From the IMG/VR virus record IMGVR_UViG_3300046328_000373, positions 1 to 50,205 of that record: 50,205 bases of DNA; one strand, written 5' to 3'. The notes under the pieces are model-generated. The model had not been told where the DNA came from and made no database searches. It was given only the letters and a program-made list of their open reading frames with translations. Shown here in pieces: positions 22,297-31,874 of the stretch. The DNA is from a virus. Made by a program: the position numbers and the translations under genes. Position 1 is the stretch's first letter; each line of letters starts with the position of its first letter.

Positions 22297-22616
22297 AAGA
22301 GTGCCTAATCTGGGAACTTGAGTGGGCACCGTCTCTGACAGAGCTGCTCAAGTTTGAAGAAGATTCAGGCATTCGCCCTGCAGCACTTGCCCGACGACCG
22401 ACAATCCAGAAACACCTACAGCACACTATGCAGGTATTCTGGGAGTTGTCAGAGATGAGGCAGGCGGCGATGGCAGGAGTCAACCGGCTCACCTTGGTTG
22501 AATTCAATGCTTACTGCCAGCACCACCGCATAGGATTTTGGGATGCCCAAGACCTGTGGTGGGGGGTTCAGGTACTCGATAGGGCCTACAAAGCCTTCAA
22601 AGCCGATAAGAAGTGA
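21895..22616 (+). CDS. Tail assembly chaperone, -1 frameshift fusion (gpGT-like)
   Basis: Slippage by -1 at A AAA AAC (22287-22293) continues the reading past the zero-frame stop into a 107-residue extension ending at 22616, giving a fusion of 240 residues. The extension has no good start of its own and reads LEECLIWELEWAPSLTEL, later WDAQDLWWGVQVLDRAYKAF, like a gpT domain that binds the tube protein. GTGCC (22301-22305) can pair with GGCAC (22325-22329), leaving a 7-base spacer after the slippery site, as expected for a stimulator. The frameshift is inferred from these features. Confidence 0.88.
22287..22293 (+). promoter_or_regulatory. -1 ribosomal frameshift slippery site
   Basis: The heptamer A AAA AAC is in the correct phase (last base of GCA, then AAA, AAC) and directly precedes the zero-frame TAG at 22294-22296. 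A possible stem-loop follows 7 bases downstream. Confidence 0.88.
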
Positions 22617-22619
22617 AGA

Positions 22620-22649
22620 AAAGCCAGCCTCAGTGCTGGCTTTGTCGTT
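22620..22649 (+). terminator. Terminator-like hairpin before the tape-measure gene
   Basis: AAAGCCAGC (22620-22628) pairs with GCTGGCTTT (22635-22643) around CTCAGT. TTTTT follows only after GTCG, so termination may be partial. It directly follows the frameshift fusion's stop. Confidence 0.65.
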
Positions 22650-22713
22650 TTTGTCGCTACTGAATGACGATGGCAGCGAGTAAAATCGGGGCCATACACA
22701 CGAGGGTAGCAGT

Positions 22714-25700
22714 ATGAGCGAAGGCAGCGACGATAACATCCTAAAACTAAGCGTCCAAATCCCAAATAAGGACTTGGACGCGTTAGACCGGTTGAACGAG
22801 GGCATAGCAAAAACGGGCACCAACGCCACCAAAGCCGCCACTGCCCTAAAGACTGCTGCCCCTGCCGGCGTGGATTTCGCACAGGCTTTCGCCTCTCCAA
22901 GCGCCACAAAAAATATTAAAGCGCAGGAAGAGGCTTTTGGAACTTTTATAAAGTCGGCAGCAGATTACGACTCTAAAGTTGAGAAGCTTGGTAAAGCCTC
23001 TAAGACAAGCTTGGGCCGGATGGCTGAGGCGATGAAGTCCGTAGAGAAGACTGGTATCGCCGGGACGTTCAAGCAGGCGCAAGAGCAGATGCGCCAAGAG
23101 CTAATTAGCGGAGAGAAGACAAACCTGAACTTGGTTCGGGCGCAGACCAGCGAAATCCAGAACGCTTACGAGCACCGACTGGCCAAGATGGGGCAGTTGC
23201 AGGGTTCGGAACTGGAGGCTTGGCGCACCCAAGGCGCTCGCCTGGGGGGGTTTCAGGCCTCACAGTTGACGGAGTTCAAGCGCTCCGAGAGCATCAAGCG
23301 CCAAGCCGAGCGGGAGGCGCTTGCTGCCCGACGCAGAAGCATGTCTGAAGCCGAGCGAGACATGGCGTTGAACGTCAAGTACGCGACCGACGCTAATACG
23401 GCCTTGCAGCAGATTAGCGAAAAAGGCTCCAGCCGCATGTTGGCCAATATCCAAAAGCGCTCTGAGAGTATCAGGCGCATGCTGGAAAGTGGGTCTGCCG
23501 ATGCCGAGAAGCTGGCCACCAAGAAGTACGGCTCAGACTTCGTGGGCACCGTTCGCCAAGGCCTACAAGGCAGTGGGCAGGTATTGGCCAAGCATGATGA
23601 GACACGGATAGCCTTAATTGGGGAGATGGCGAACAAAGAGGCCGAGGCCATAAAACTGGCTGCCAAGAAGGTAGAGGCGGCCCGGCTTGAGGCTGCTGCC
23701 AAAGCCCGTACAGCAAACATCGGCACCACCGGCCAACGCCTCGCAGGCAACGAAGTCGTCGGCTCCTACACACCGTACAACGCACTGCGGGCCCAGCCGA
23801 TTAAGGCTATTTCTGAGCAGGTGCCAGCACTGCCGATGACCTCTCATGCCAAGGAAGCCGACGAACTGGCTAAGAAATTCGACCGACTGTCAATTTCAGG
23901 AAACAACCTGCACTCCAGTGTCAGGGGTTTGGCCTCCGGCTTCGGAGCCTTGTGGCTGACTTGGGGCAACACACTGCCGTTGCTCGCCGGCGCGGCGGTG
24001 TCGTTCAGCTTGACAGGTGCCATAAAGTCTGGCAAAGAGTTTGAGTCTACCCTCTTCAATATTTCCGAAGTGGCGGGCACCTCTGCAGCCGATATGGCCA
24101 TCCTGCGTGACCGCCTGCTTGAGATTGGAAACAAGGGTATGTACGGCCCACTGGAAGCCGCGAAAGGTCTAGAAGTTCTATCCCTGGCCGGCCTTAACGC
24201 GAAAGACGCCATGGCGGCCCTTGAGCCTACGATGCGGTTCGCGTCCGCTGGCGGCGTCAACATGCAAAAAGCGGCTGAAGTGACAGTGGCCGTCGGGCAG
24301 GCATACGGGTTTACTGCTCAGCAGTATGAGACCTTGCAGGACATCATCACGAAGACGGCTTCTGATAGTATTGCTTCTGTGTCTGACATGGCAGAAGCCT
24401 TCAAGACTGCCTCAGTCGTAGCACAGCACTTCAACCTGTCATTGGCTGATACAGCGGAAGGCTTGGGCTCACTTGCTCAAATCGGTATTACAGGTTCTGC
24501 CGCAGGAACCAGCTACCGAAACTTCTATACCGAAATAAGTAAGAGCAGCGGAAAAGTTGCAGAAACACTTAAAGCTCTAAAGGTGAATATACGGGAAGTA
24601 AACGGTGAGGCAGCAGGCGAGCTGAAGCCGACCATCGAAATCTTCCGCGAGCTGACTCTTGCCACAGTCAACAAAACCAAAGCAGCTCAGGACAGCTACT
24701 TTGCTGGCCTGTCCAACGAGAGGGGCGCAAAGACTTTTGCTGCGGCCCAAGCTAAAGCGCTTGAGACTGTGAAGGGCATGGCCGGTGAGCACCTCAAGGA
24801 GGCTGATGCTCTGGAGGCTAAAGGAAAGAAGGCCGAAGCTGCTGCAATTCGCATCAAAGCTGTGAACGAGGCTTTCGATGTTATGGCAGCCAAGAGCAAA
24901 GAAGCAACGGAGAACGCAGCGGGCAAGAACTTCATCATCGCTGCTGAGAAACGCCTCACACCACAAGGCTCAGTAGACGCCTTGAAAGCAGCCCTCGAAA
25001 CCGGGCTCGTCGGAGCCTTCACCACAGCCTCGGACTCCTTGATGGTGTTCGCTGACCGGCTGCACCAGACCTCCAGCAGCCCAGAGTTTCAAAAAGGCTT
25101 GGCAGACATGGTGAAGGGCACTGTGGACTTAGGGATGGCACTCGTAGAGGGTACCAAGTTCTTGTGGGAGCACAAAGAGGCCGTTCTTGGCCTGTCTGCA
25201 GCTTACGTCCTTTTCGGAAAAGAGGCCTTGGCTGTGGTGCTGACCGGGTTCGTAGCTGTACGGGCAGCAACCGCAGCGTTTATGGCCGAAGTTGCTGTGG
25301 GGACAGCTGTGATGGCGGCCCTACGTTCCAGCATCGCTGGTGTGGTTATGTCCTTGGAGCTTATGGTTCCTGGAATACTGGCTGCCGGCTCAGCACTGGT
25401 CACTGGGGCGCTTGTGGCAGGCTTGGCCGCCATCACCTTGGGTGTGATTGCCGCCACTGCCGCCGTCGGCGCTCTGGCTGTCAAGTGGATTTTTGCTGGT
25501 GAGAGCGCTCAGGAAGCGCTGGAAAAGCAAGACGCCAAGACTCTAAAGGGTCTGCAGGAATCGTCCGCTGCCATCAAAGCGAAGATGAACCTGTTTAATG
25601 AGAGCCTGACCAGTGAACTGGCTGCCTCTGAGTCTGCCTTGAAGGCTCGTAAAGAGGGCCTGACTGCAGGTGAAGCAGCCGACAAGGCCTACGGCGAGGC

Positions 25701-28700
25701 CGCCGTGCGCCGTGTTGACGAATACTACCGCCAACTGGCGGGCATTGAGCGCCTGTTGGCTGCTGAGTCCGAGCTGTATTTCGTAAGAAACAATATGTAC
25801 GACCCAGAAATGGCTCGTGCTACAGCTCAAGCTGAGATGGAGTCTAGGTTGGTAAAGATAGAGAAAGATAGGCACCAAGCGATATACAAGACCATCACAG
25901 ACACAAACAGATTATTCCAGATTAAGAAGCAGATAGCCGCCCTCGATTTAGCACAGTCAAAAACTAGGCGTCGTGGAATACAAGGCTCGGAAGGTGACAT
26001 CTTTGACGGTGAAGGCGGTAAGAAGCGCAAAGCCCTCACCCCCCTAGACCTGAACCAAGACAACACCTTGGCAGAGCTTGCCAAGCGCAACACCACAGCC
26101 GTAAACCTGATGGACAAGCTGGAGTCGGATAAGCTGGCAATCCTGAAGGTTAAGCGGGAAGCTGAGATGATTACCGAGGGCCAGTATTTTGCTGAACTCT
26201 TGTCTATGACTCGTGCATTTTCTGATGAGAAGACCGCACTGCTTGAATTGGATGCTAAGACTTACTCTGAAGCTTACGCTGCAGGAATTCTGAACATTAT
26301 AGACGCCACAGACAAGTGGAAGAAGTCCAACCCACAAGCCACTCCAGAAGAGGTTTCCAAAGCAGTCAAGGATATGGAAACTAAGATTTCCAGCGCCCAA
26401 AACTCTGCCGAATCCTTCTTTGAGAAAATCTCTGCAGAAAAAGCCAAAGCAGCCAGCGCCACCTTCCGCTTGGTAGAGACTGAAATCATCAAAGTGGGCA
26501 AGGCCCTGCACGACCTCAAGAAGACCTCCCAAGAATTCTGGGATGCACAGGACAAGGCCCAAGTTAAGGCCGCCGCCGCCGCCGCACTTGACGAATCCTT
26601 GCGCTACGCTGACCCATCTTACGCTGCAGGTGTGCGGGCCTCCGCCGCCGCGCAGGAAGCGCTGAACGACCAGTACGACAAGTTGGTGCCGAACCTAAAG
26701 GCTGCACAAGAGAACTTGGACGCCCTGATTTCGTCTCAAATGGACAGCGGTGTGCCAATCACCGCCGCCACAGACCTGATGGACAAGTACAACGCCCAAA
26801 TCTTGGCACTTCGCACAGAGATGGACCAGCTAAAAGGCGAGAAGGGAGCAGGAATCAAAGAGCGGGCTGCCGCAACCGCCAAGACTATTTTGGCCAACTC
26901 CGAGCGCGAGAAGCTGGCAGGTTCTCTGGCTGACGCTGTAATCGACGGGCTGACCGTGGGCGGTGACCAGAGCGCCAAGAACCTGAAGAAGGTCTTGGAG
27001 GACGAATTGAGCAAGCCCATCAAGGTCAACATGCAGGCCATGTTCAGCTCCGTGATGGGCGGCACCGCGTTCGGCGGCACAGGTACTTTGGGTGGCTTAG
27101 GTGGGCCAGGCTCTAGCATCCTGAGCAACCTGAGCAGCCTGTACGACAAGTTGACCGGCGGCCTGAACGTCGGCGCGAATGTCGGTCAATTCTTGGTGGA
27201 TAAGACTGGCGCAGGCCCCATCGGAAGCCTTTTGGGTGAGTTCGGCTCAGGCATGACCAACACAGCCACCATGCAGTCTGCCAGCATGGCAGCCCAAGCT
27301 GGCGGTGCTCAGTTGGCCGGCGTGATTGCTGGTTCCGTGCTCAACGGTGTGAGCGGTTACGGCATCAGCAAGGCGCTCTCGGGCGGTTTCAAGGTTGATG
27401 GCCTCGATGTAGACGCCATCGCAGGCATCGCCAGCATGATTCCAGGCATCGGCCCAGTAGCCGGTGTTATCGGAGGCCTCGTCAACCGAGCCTTCGGCTA
27501 CGGCTCGACGGAAGTGCGCGAGCAGGGCACAAGGGGAACCTTCAACTCCTCCGGCTTCAGTGGCCAGAACTACGCCAACATGCACCAGCAAGGCGGCTGG
27601 TTCACCAGTGACCGCAACTGGACCGAAACTTCTGCTATCGACGCAGCCGTCGCCAAGCGCTGGACCGATGCTTTTGTGGGCGTGAAGTCTGCGGCATCCG
27701 ACTCTGCCAAGGCTCTTGGTCTGTCCGCATACTCCATTGACAGCTACAGCAAGAGTATCGACATCGCCGCTGGTGCCACATCAGACACCATTCTTGCTAT
27801 TTTCTCCGGTATGGCCGACGAGCTGGCCGTCAGGCTGGTACCGAACATTGCTGGCTTCGCGGTAGAGGGCGAAGCAGCCCGTGACACCTTGGCCCGCTTG
27901 GCCTCCAGCCTGACAGCGGTGAACACTTGGCTGACTGCCACCCATACTTCACTCTACGCTGTAAGCGTGTCCGGCGCTGTGGCTGCTGCTGAACTCCTGA
28001 AGGCTCACGGAGGCTTGGAGAAGTTTGCATCCGTCAGCCAAGCGTTCTACGACACCTATTACTCCAACGGCGAGAAGGTTGCCGACAGCCAAACCAAGAT
28101 GCGTAAAGCCTTGGTCCTTCTGGGGTACGCACTACCAGCGACTAACGAAGGGTTCCGAGCCTTAGTTGAAGGTCTAGACCTGAACACCGAGGCAGGTCGC
28201 AACGCCCATGCCGTGCTGCTGAACTTGGCACCGGAATTTGCAACGACAACTGCTGCCATGAAGACCTTGGCCGAGGAAACCGCAAAGGCTGCGACTGACG
28301 CTGCTGAGGCTATTCTGAAATCTGTCACAGGCAGTCAATTCGGTGTGGTGGCCTCCCTTGGGATGGTTACTTCCGGCTTGAGCCTGCTGTCCAGCACGGC
28401 CACCAATCCGACAGTGAGTTCGCTGGCCGCCGCCACAGCCGCCTCTGCCGCCATGTCTAACGAGTTGCTGTTCATGAACTCCATCATGGGCACTAGCACT
28501 AGCAGCGTTCTGGCTTTTGATACTCGCGTCAGGCCTATGAGGCAGAACCTGATAGCGGCTCAAACAGCTGCTGCAGGCCTGCAGCAGCAGATTTACGACC
28601 TGTCAATCGCTGCGGATTCAGCCAACGTGGACTTCACCAAACTAGCTGCGGTCCTAGCAAACGTAGACACCGCCACGTTCACCACTACTGTTACCAAGGT

Positions 28701-30291
28701 CTTTGAAAACTTGGCCGAGAGGGTGAGTAAAGTGATTGGCGATATTACTGGTGAGCGCATATCCGTTAGAGACGCTGCTATTGGTATCCTATCCCCACAG
28801 TCGCTATCCAAAGACGAGATAGAGAGCCGCATTGCGGCTATCCAGTCCGGCGGACCGTCCAATGGTAGCGTCACGAGTACAGCGTCTCAACTAGCGTCCC
28901 TGACAGGTCAGTTGACTGCAGCTAACACCAACTTAGCCGCAGCCCAAACCGCCGCCAGCGTTGCCCAGAACAACGTCATCCGGCAAAGCACGGCTGCACA
29001 AAACTACTCGTTGGCCTACAGCGACTACGGCTCCAAGCAACTCGGCGTGGCTGAGGCACAGGCAGTGGTGAACGCCACACCTGACCGCCTCATGAGGGAT
29101 ATAGGACCTTGGTATAACCGCAGCTCTGAAGCCTACACCCCAGAGGCATACACAGCAGCTGTCAATGCTTTGAATGCCGCCAAGTCCGCACTCGCTGCGT
29201 CTGAGACCCGTATGTACGCCGCCCAGACAACTTGGTCCCAGATTCGGACCGAACTCGGCGGTGATGGTGGTGCAACCCTGCAGGCCGCCAATCAAGTCCT
29301 GAGCGCCATGACAACAGAACGTGACGCCCTGCAAGCCCAAGTCAACACCGCCCAAGGCTTGGCAGGCGCGGCTGTTCTGGCGTACCAGAAAGCCATGCAG
29401 GACTTCGTGAACTCGTCGTCTACATCCGTCACCCGACTCTCAAAGCTGAAAGATGAGACTGTCAAGTATTACGAGGCCCAAAAGGCCTTGGCAGACCTGA
29501 TGGCCGGCTCCGCTGCAGGAATCCGCGAAACTATCCGCAGCTACAAGTTCAGCCAGATGACCGACGAGCAAAAGGCTAACGACCTGAAGTCTCAGTTCGC
29601 CCAAGCCACGCTTATGGCGCAAAGCGCCACAGACGAGGGCCTTGTCGCCGCCAGCGACAAAGTGAACTCCCTCATCAACCCGCTGATTGAGGCCCTGCAG
29701 ACGACCGGGCAGGACAGCCTGATTGCTAAGGTCTTAGCCGATGCGGAGAGTGTCGCCGCCTTGGTGGACCAGAACATCTTGTCCATGAGCGATTACAGAG
29801 CTGACAGCTTGGCCCTGCTGGACACGATTGACCAGAAGCTGCTGGCCTTGGGCGCGTCCACAGGCACAGCCCAAGACGTAATCGCTGCTGCTGTAGCTGC
29901 AGGAGCCGACAGGACTGCCAACGGTCTGCGCGGAGTAATTGCCGCCATCCTTGGCCAGACCATACCCGCGTTTGCGTCCGGCGGCTTCCATTCCGGCGGT
30001 ATGCGCTTGGTAGGGGAGAACGGTCCAGAATTAGAGGCCACAGGCCCAAGTCGCATCTATAATGCTGCTCAGACCCAGAGCCTACTGACAAGCACAGGCT
30101 CTGACACCACCGCCCGCTTGGAGGCACTTGTACAACAGCAGGCAGAAATTATGCGCCAACAAAGCCGCCAGTTAGAGAATATGAGTTATGAGTTGCGGGC
30201 AATTGCAGGCAATACGGGCTATACCAGTGCAGTGCTGAAGCGAGTAACCCAAGGCGGCGAGTCCATCCAAACTACGGAGGTGGTGGTATGA
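22714..30291 (+). CDS. Tail tape measure protein
   Basis: A 2525-residue protein that sets tail length and passes into the host envelope at infection. Residues about 440-625 are a TP901-type core (FESTLFNISEVAGTSAADMA, LAQIGITGSAAGTSYRNFYT). Residues about 820-930 hold several hydrophobic helices (VMSLELMVPGILAAGSAL, LVAGLAAITLGVIAATAAVG). Long coiled coils follow (1050-1400, 2050-2330). The C-terminus has FASGGFHSGGMRLVGENGPE near residue 2420, a tape-measure signature. At about 0.15 nm per residue the tail would be near 380 nm, long for a siphovirus. GAGG precedes the ATG. No lysozyme or peptidase domain was recognised. Confidence 0.93.
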   Translation: MSEGSDDNILKLSVQIPNKDLDALDRLNEGIAKTGTNATKAATALKTAAPAGVDFAQAFASPSATKNIKAQEEAFGTFIKSAADYDSKVEKLGKASKTSLGRMAEAMKSVEKTGIAGTFKQAQEQMRQELISGEKTNLNLVRAQTSEIQNAYEHRLAKMGQLQGSELEAWRTQGARLGGFQASQLTEFKRSESIKRQAEREALAARRRSMSEAERDMALNVKYATDANTALQQISEKGSSRMLANIQKRSESIRRMLESGSADAEKLATKKYGSDFVGTVRQGLQGSGQVLAKHDETRIALIGEMANKEAEAIKLAAKKVEAARLEAAAKARTANIGTTGQRLAGNEVVGSYTPYNALRAQPIKAISEQVPALPMTSHAKEADELAKKFDRLSISGNNLHSSVRGLASGFGALWLTWGNTLPLLAGAAVSFSLTGAIKSGKEFESTLFNISEVAGTSAADMAILRDRLLEIGNKGMYGPLEAAKGLEVLSLAGLNAKDAMAALEPTMRFASAGGVNMQKAAEVTVAVGQAYGFTAQQYETLQDIITKTASDSIASVSDMAEAFKTASVVAQHFNLSLADTAEGLGSLAQIGITGSAAGTSYRNFYTEISKSSGKVAETLKALKVNIREVNGEAAGELKPTIEIFRELTLATVNKTKAAQDSYFAGLSNERGAKTFAAAQAKALETVKGMAGEHLKEADALEAKGKKAEAAAIRIKAVNEAFDVMAAKSKEATENAAGKNFIIAAEKRLTPQGSVDALKAALETGLVGAFTTASDSLMVFADRLHQTSSSPEFQKGLADMVKGTVDLGMALVEGTKFLWEHKEAVLGLSAAYVLFGKEALAVVLTGFVAVRAATAAFMAEVAVGTAVMAALRSSIAGVVMSLELMVPGILAAGSALVTGALVAGLAAITLGVIAATAAVGALAVKWIFAGESAQEALEKQDAKTLKGLQESSAAIKAKMNLFNESLTSELAASESALKARKEGLTAGEAADKAYGEAAVRRVDEYYRQLAGIERLLAAESELYFVRNNMYDPEMARATAQAEMESRLVKIEKDRHQAIYKTITDTNRLFQIKKQIAALDLAQSKTRRRGIQGSEGDIFDGEGGKKRKALTPLDLNQDNTLAELAKRNTTAVNLMDKLESDKLAILKVKREAEMITEGQYFAELLSMTRAFSDEKTALLELDAKTYSEAYAAGILNIIDATDKWKKSNPQATPEEVSKAVKDMETKISSAQNSAESFFEKISAEKAKAASATFRLVETEIIKVGKALHDLKKTSQEFWDAQDKAQVKAAAAAALDESLRYADPSYAAGVRASAAAQEALNDQYDKLVPNLKAAQENLDALISSQMDSGVPITAATDLMDKYNAQILALRTEMDQLKGEKGAGIKERAAATAKTILANSEREKLAGSLADAVIDGLTVGGDQSAKNLKKVLEDELSKPIKVNMQAMFSSVMGGTAFGGTGTLGGLGGPGSSILSNLSSLYDKLTGGLNVGANVGQFLVDKTGAGPIGSLLGEFGSGMTNTATMQSASMAAQAGGAQLAGVIAGSVLNGVSGYGISKALSGGFKVDGLDVDAIAGIASMIPGIGPVAGVIGGLVNRAFGYGSTEVREQGTRGTFNSSGFSGQNYANMHQQGGWFTSDRNWTETSAIDAAVAKRWTDAFVGVKSAASDSAKALGLSAYSIDSYSKSIDIAAGATSDTILAIFSGMADELAVRLVPNIAGFAVEGEAARDTLARLASSLTAVNTWLTATHTSLYAVSVSGAVAAAELLKAHGGLEKFASVSQAFYDTYYSNGEKVADSQTKMRKALVLLGYALPATNEGFRALVEGLDLNTEAGRNAHAVLLNLAPEFATTTAAMKTLAEETAKAATDAAEAILKSVTGSQFGVVASLGMVTSGLSLLSSTATNPTVSSLAAATAASAAMSNELLFMNSIMGTSTSSVLAFDTRVRPMRQNLIAAQTAAAGLQQQIYDLSIAADSANVDFTKLAAVLANVDTATFTTTVTKVFENLAERVSKVIGDITGERISVRDAAIGILSPQSLSKDEIESRIAAIQSGGPSNGSVTSTASQLASLTGQLTAANTNLAAAQTAASVAQNNVIRQSTAAQNYSLAYSDYGSKQLGVAEAQAVVNATPDRLMRDIGPWYNRSSEAYTPEAYTAAVNALNAAKSALAASETRMYAAQTTWSQIRTELGGDGGATLQAANQVLSAMTTERDALQAQVNTAQGLAGAAVLAYQKAMQDFVNSSSTSVTRLSKLKDETVKYYEAQKALADLMAGSAAGIRETIRSYKFSQMTDEQKANDLKSQFAQATLMAQSATDEGLVAASDKVNSLINPLIEALQTTGQDSLIAKVLADAESVAALVDQNILSMSDYRADSLALLDTIDQKLLALGASTGTAQDVIAAAVAAGADRTANGLRGVIAAILGQTIPAFASGGFHSGGMRLVGENGPELEATGPSRIYNAAQTQSLLTSTGSDTTARLEALVQQQAEIMRQQSRQLENMSYELRAIAGNTGYTSAVLKRVTQGGESIQTTEVVV

Positions 30292-31874
30292 AGGTAATAA
30301 AACCCACCACAATCACAGCGGGGTCCTTCGCACGGGCCAGCACTGCTACCTACATCGACAGCGCCGGTGTTATGCAGACAGCAGCCGTTGATACCCCCCG
30401 CCTAACCCACGACCCCATTACAAAGGTTTTTCAGGGGTTTATGGCGGAATTCGCTACAACCAACCTGCAAATCCATAGCAGTCAGTTTGGGGACGTAGCA
30501 TGGACCAAAACAGGCACCGCCGTTGCGGTGAACACCGCAACGGCACCAGACGGCACCACCTCCATGGACCGACTTGTTGAAGATAGTAGCACAGGGGCGC
30601 ACACTATCACGTCAGCAGGGCGCAGCGTTACTGCAGGCTTAGATTACACTTTTTCCGTTTACGTGAAGGCAGACACAGGGTCTAGGCGTATAGGAATCTC
30701 TCCGGGTTATTCGCCGCATTTCTCTTCAACCGACTTTGCCGTGTTTGACTTGACAACCGGGGCGTTTACCGACACTGGAACACTGGTCTGTAGCGTAACA
30801 GCCTTTGCAAACGGTGTGTACAGAATCTCAGGTAAGGCTGTTGCTCTCTCTACAGGCTCCGCGACCAGTCGAATCGAGTTGATGAGTGGCTCAACTAGCA
30901 CCTACTCAGGTGACGGCACATCCAGCGTCTACCTCTGGGGTGCCCAGTACGAGCAGGGCAACCTGTCCAGCTACTACGCCACAACTCACGTTACAGCGAC
31001 TCGTGCTGCTGATGTGACTACGGGGGCTTTTGTCTACACCAGTCTGGTGGATGTAGACGCAGCCTACGCTGCAGGCACCACCTACACCCTCAATGACCGA
31101 GTGACTTACGACAAGCAAATATGGGAGTGCGTCCTGTCGCCTAGCACCGGCAACACGCCGTCCACGTCACCCACCTACTGGTTGAGCAGGGGGCCGTCCA
31201 ATACTTGGGCAGCTTTTGACTCCCAGGTCAGCACATCCAGCACAGCAGCGACTGAGCAGGTTTACATACTTAGACCTGGCTACTGTTCGGGCTTGGGGAT
31301 GTTCGGACTTGAAGGCCTACAAGTTGAGGTCAGTGTGTTAAGTGAGCACGGTGGAGAGATACTGCGTACTGAGAAGTTCGTGTTAGATGGGGCACCTATC
31401 GCCAATTGGTATCAATACTACTTCTCACCTTTTGAACAACGCACAGACTACACGCTGACTGATTTATCGTTGTACAGCCTGTCGTACATCACCATACGAA
31501 TCACAGGTTCCACCACGAAATGCGGTCACCTGAGCTTAGGACAGACCGTGGACCTCGGTGGTTCCCAGTATGGGGCCTCCATTGGAATCACCGACTACAG
31601 CATAAAAAAGACTGACACCAACGGGGTCACGACCTTTGTTCAGAAGGGCTACAGTAAAGACCTCAGCGTTGATACCTTGTTCGACAAGTCGCAGTTGTCC
31701 GGTGTCTATCGCACACTTGCAGGTCTGAGAGCCACCCCATGCACATGGATTGTTGCCGATGTGGCGGAATATGAGACTCTCACTACCTTCGGAAACATCC
31801 GAGACTTCACTATTAACGTAGAATACTACTCTACTTCGCTATGCAACTTTGACATTCAAGGGCTATCCGCATGA
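30288..31874 (+). CDS. Tail-tip (distal tail-like) protein with carbohydrate-binding-like domains
   Basis: A 528-residue protein coupled to the tape measure by ATGA. Residues about 15-245 resemble a jelly-roll carbohydrate-binding domain used in phage spikes (SFARASTATYIDSAGVMQT, YTFSVYVKADTGSRRIGI, YLWGAQYEQGN). Residues about 258-300 resemble a CBM5/12-type chitin-binding motif (TYTLNDRVTYDKQIWECV, PTYWLSRGP). The C-terminal 150 residues (GGSQYGASIGITDYSIKKTD, RATPCTWIVAD) resemble tail proteins placed just after tape measures. It may be the distal tail or hub protein with receptor-binding additions. No gpJ-like or Dit/Tal pair is otherwise seen. Confidence 0.65.
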   Translation: MKVIKPTTITAGSFARASTATYIDSAGVMQTAAVDTPRLTHDPITKVFQGFMAEFATTNLQIHSSQFGDVAWTKTGTAVAVNTATAPDGTTSMDRLVEDSSTGAHTITSAGRSVTAGLDYTFSVYVKADTGSRRIGISPGYSPHFSSTDFAVFDLTTGAFTDTGTLVCSVTAFANGVYRISGKAVALSTGSATSRIELMSGSTSTYSGDGTSSVYLWGAQYEQGNLSSYYATTHVTATRAADVTTGAFVYTSLVDVDAAYAAGTTYTLNDRVTYDKQIWECVLSPSTGNTPSTSPTYWLSRGPSNTWAAFDSQVSTSSTAATEQVYILRPGYCSGLGMFGLEGLQVEVSVLSEHGGEILRTEKFVLDGAPIANWYQYYFSPFEQRTDYTLTDLSLYSLSYITIRITGSTTKCGHLSLGQTVDLGGSQYGASIGITDYSIKKTDTNGVTTFVQKGYSKDLSVDTLFDKSQLSGVYRTLAGLRATPCTWIVADVAEYETLTTFGNIRDFTINVEYYSTSLCNFDIQGLSA

